The notes under the pieces were generated by a model that saw nothing but the letters and a program-made list of their open reading frames with translations, ran no database searches and had not been told where the DNA came from. Of a stretch of 64,000 bases of DNA, positions 63,761 through 64,000 are shown one piece after another. A program made the position numbers and the translations under genes. Position 1 is the first letter of the stretch; each line of letters begins with the position of its first letter. The stretch is from Hippopus hippopus (Eukaryota; Mollusca; Bivalvia; Cardiida; Cardiidae), in NCBI GenBank assembly GCA_946811185.2, contig OX328109.1, positions 32,906,129-32,970,128 of the forward strand. Direction: 5' to 3'.

Positions 63761-64000
63761 CCCTTTCCGAAATAACAAAATTCAAAGCATTTGCAGAGAA
63801 CAAAGTAGCCTAAATATGACACAAAAGTTGAAATTTCTTTGTAACTGTAGAAAACCTTTAGGGAAAAGAAGCAAATTTGGTTACCAGCATTAACTCCTTT
63901 TTTCTTAATGTTTTCAAAAGCCTTTTCTGGTGCAGTTTATTCTGGGGACGTTTGTTAAACAATTGCCAAACAATCACGAGTTTTAACGACCCTAACGCAG
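63761..64000. mobile_element. Family A copies to the window end
   Basis: A - copy (63761-63955) shares TTAA at 63757-63760 with its neighbour. From about 63962 a new + copy starts (ATTGCCAAACAATCACGAG) and runs out of the window. Confidence 0.65.

Overview
This window is animal nuclear DNA, most likely from a marine bivalve and perhaps a venerid-type clam. That rests on a bivalve-style single-exon IL-17-like cytokine, intron-split animal genes, tRNA-derived SINEs with a molluscan-type body and tail, and very many short hairpin MITEs. The species is inferred, not proven. No rRNA, bona fide tRNA, CRISPR or operon structure was seen.

Layout. 0-17 kb: a 21-22 bp palindromic satellite, hairpin MITEs, a Tc1 transposon remnant folded back on itself, and SINEs. 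17.1-17.8 kb: an intact IL-17-like secreted cytokine (+), whose last codons and stop appear to come from a MITE. 18.7-30.5 kb: a very large imperfect inverted duplication, with arms of about 4.4 kb once a 2.1 kb insertion in the right arm is discounted. Its centre is at about 23.5 kb and holds a 590 bp element with 18 bp perfect terminal inverted repeats. 31.4-37.1 kb: four exons (+) of a sperm-tail/SHIPPO-repeat protein that I assign to the CIMAP2 (LEXM) family. One exon has an in-frame TAA. 39.6-40.9 kb: a composite dispersed repeat with a 155 bp tandem array. 46-50.3 kb: three exon relics (-) of AAGAB (alpha/gamma-adaptin-binding protein p34), with a Trp-to-stop change and frameshifts, so a pseudogene. 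50-64 kb: mostly MITEs and SINEs.

Most of the DNA is mobile-element derived. Family A is a 221 bp piggyBac-like MITE (TTAA target, termini C[CT]CTTTACCAAAC, a 40-45 bp hairpin in the middle) with more than 60 full or partial copies. Family B is about 207 bp, is also TTAA-flanked, and carries a hairpin built on GATCAGACTGCA. Family C is about 263 bp, begins TGAGCCATGCTCTG, and carries a hairpin built on CAGGTCAGCCTGCGCA. Copies of A sit in the internal TTAA of C at least three times. A 22-24 bp palindrome occurs at two loci between 9 bp direct repeats, like a minimal insertion.

The recognised genes (IL-17, CIMAP2, AAGAB) are unrelated in function and do not form one system. Stretches not listed below, for example 835-1160, 1385-1955, 2130-2400, 18230-18600, 34430-34920, 47665-47870, 51505-51790 and 57545-57690, showed me no gene and no repeat I could name.
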